NCBI GenBank assembly: GCA_937975655.1
Contig: CALJTZ010000276.1
Coordinates: 1-5,665, forward strand
Direction: 5' to 3'
Length of the DNA: 5,665 nucleotides
DNA from: an uncultured Synechococcus sp.
Lineage (GTDB): Bacteria > Cyanobacteriota > Cyanobacteriia > PCC-6307 > Cyanobiaceae
The position numbers and the translations under genes are program-made. This document shows positions 4,754 to 5,665 of this stretch, piece after piece. Position 1 is the stretch's first letter; every line of letters starts with the position of its first letter. A model generated the notes under the pieces. The model had not been told where the DNA came from. It did not search any database and worked only from the letters and a program-made list of their open reading frames with translations.

Positions 4754-5590
4754 TCAGGGCAGGGAGGCCGGCCCCTCACTTGCCTCCAGCTCGGCGCCAT
4801 CGCCCGGCACCTCCAGCCAGCGACGCAGCCAGCCGGTGAGGGCATAGAAGGGCAGCGTGTCCGCCAGGGCCGCCGCTGCCTTGAACAGGTAGCCGCTGGC
4901 GATGAAGCTCAACAACTGGGGCAGCACCGGCTCCCCTAGCCGCACCGGCAACACGTGGGCGCCGTAGTGGCTGATCAACACCACGGCACTGGTGTCCACC
5001 AGCTGGCTCACCAGGGTGGAGCCGTTATTGCGCAGCCACAGGGCCCTGCCAGCGGTGAGGCGTTTCCAGAAATGGAACAACCGCACATCGGTGAACTGGG
5101 CCGCCAGGTAGGCCACCATCGACGCCCCCACGGCGCCAAAAGCCAACCGCCGCACCTCAAAGAAGGTGCCCTCGGGCGCACCGGCCAAGCCCGGCAGCAC
5201 GCCCCCAAGCCACAGGATCAGCACGATCCAGCCATTGAGCAGCAGCCCTACCCACACCAGCTGGCTGGCTTTCTCTTCCCCCCAGATCTCACTGATCAGG
5301 TCGGTGCAGAGGAACGTGACCGGGTAGGGCAGCGCCCCCACGGCCACCACCACCGGCCAGGAGCCGATGGAGCCCAGGTTCAGGAACCGGGTGAGGCCGA
5401 GGATGTTGAGCATCCCCATGGTTCCGAGAAACAGGCCAGCCAACACCAGGAAGGCCAGATCACGGCGCTGCTGCAAACCCAAGCAACCTGGTGCGGAGAG
5501 CCGCCCCAGGCTGGCGGGGCCGACAGCGATTGGCAGGCACAACGGGGTGGATGCAACAGTGCCAGCAGGCACTGCGGCGAACACAGCCAT
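4754..5590 (-). CDS. Queuosine precursor transporter, VUT/YhhQ family (start uncertain)
   Basis: This is an integral membrane protein of the VUT family (COG1738), whose E. coli member YhhQ imports preQ0/preQ1 for making the tRNA base queuosine. Numbered from the ATG at 5590 (278 residues), the signature regions are PYPVTFLCTDLISEIWG at 88-104 and LWLRNNGSTLVSQLVDTSAV at 184-203. Hydrophobic segments near 45-65, 78-98, 108-130, 150-168, 196-212 and 225-247 give about six membrane spans. The recognisable family sequence begins only near residue 40, and the preceding stretch is Ala/Pro/Gly-rich. The true start is unclear: the frame is open to the window edge, with a TTG at 5656, and none of the candidates has a good Shine-Dalgarno. 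The family is often 220-250 residues, so this N-terminus may be an extension or partly untranslated. The specific substrate is inferred from the family. Upstream partner of the methyltransferase. Confidence 0.85.
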   Translation of the reverse strand: MAVFAAVPAGTVASTPLCLPIAVGPASLGRLSAPGCLGLQQRRDLAFLVLAGLFLGTMGMLNILGLTRFLNLGSIGSWPVVVAVGALPYPVTFLCTDLISEIWGEEKASQLVWVGLLLNGWIVLILWLGGVLPGLAGAPEGTFFEVRRLAFGAVGASMVAYLAAQFTDVRLFHFWKRLTAGRALWLRNNGSTLVSQLVDTSAVVLISHYGAHVLPVRLGEPVLPQLLSFIASGYLFKAAAALADTLPFYALTGWLRRWLEVPGDGAELEASEGPASLP

Positions 5591-5665
5591 GGCGGGCGGC
5601 GGCACAGGGGGCGAACAGGGCCCAGGCGAACCCTGCGGCTTTCTGGTACTCGACAAGCCCGCCGG

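Noticed and set aside
4030..4839. 269-codon plus-strand frame antisense to the methyltransferase
   Set aside because: Shadow of the methyltransferase, whose SAM motifs are clearly coded on the minus strand.
4738..4845. N-terminal extension of the methyltransferase into the transporter gene
   Set aside because: The added residues overlap the transporter's C-terminal codons and look random; the ATG at 4737 gives clean 16-bp operon spacing.
5591..5656. TTG start at 5656 for the transporter
   Set aside because: It would add Pro/Ser-rich residues without family similarity, and only nine bases upstream are visible, so no ribosome binding site can be judged. It remains possible that the gene starts beyond the window.

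Overview
The window carries a complete kaiA-kaiB-kaiC circadian clock cluster on the minus strand. It sits head-to-head with the ribosomal protein genes rplU-rpmA on the plus strand. A three-gene kai cluster with a full-length KaiA is diagnostic of Cyanobacteria. The GC-rich coding sequence, the Kai sequences and the rplU-rpmA neighbourhood fit a unicellular picocyanobacterium of the Synechococcus/Cyanobium group. It is not Prochlorococcus, which has lost kaiA. The assignment rests on recalled family sequences, not on a search.

Layout from left to right. Positions 1-194 hold the N-terminal 64 codons of an unrecognised minus-strand gene that runs off the window. An 80-bp gap before it contains a good candidate promoter. 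Next come kaiC (276-1811), kaiB (1876-2211) and kaiA (2212-3123), all minus strand and transcribed kaiA to kaiB to kaiC. The kaiA stop codon directly abuts the kaiB start, and the kaiB Shine-Dalgarno lies inside the last codons of kaiA. A 145-bp divergent region (3124-3268) with several inverted repeats separates kaiA from rplU (L21, 3269-3622) and rpmA (L27, 3662-3925). A strong intrinsic terminator follows rpmA. The right part is a minus-strand pair 16 bp apart: a VUT/YhhQ-family queuosine-precursor transporter (start uncertain, near or beyond the right edge) followed by a class I SAM-dependent methyltransferase of unknown substrate.

How the genes work together. KaiC is the autophosphorylating double-ATPase ring. 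KaiA stimulates its phosphorylation, and KaiB changes fold to bind phosphorylated KaiC and sequester KaiA. All residues known to be essential for these steps that I could check are present, so this looks like a functional three-protein oscillator. L21 and L27 are large-subunit ribosomal proteins and share only the divergent control region with the clock. The transporter and methyltransferase are probably co-transcribed, but nothing here ties them to the clock.

I see no mobile element, CRISPR array, tRNA or rRNA. The core system is well known. The points that deserve a second look are the kaiA/kaiB translational arrangement with the KaiA C-terminal tail, the structured divergent leader, and the unidentified gene downstream of kaiC.
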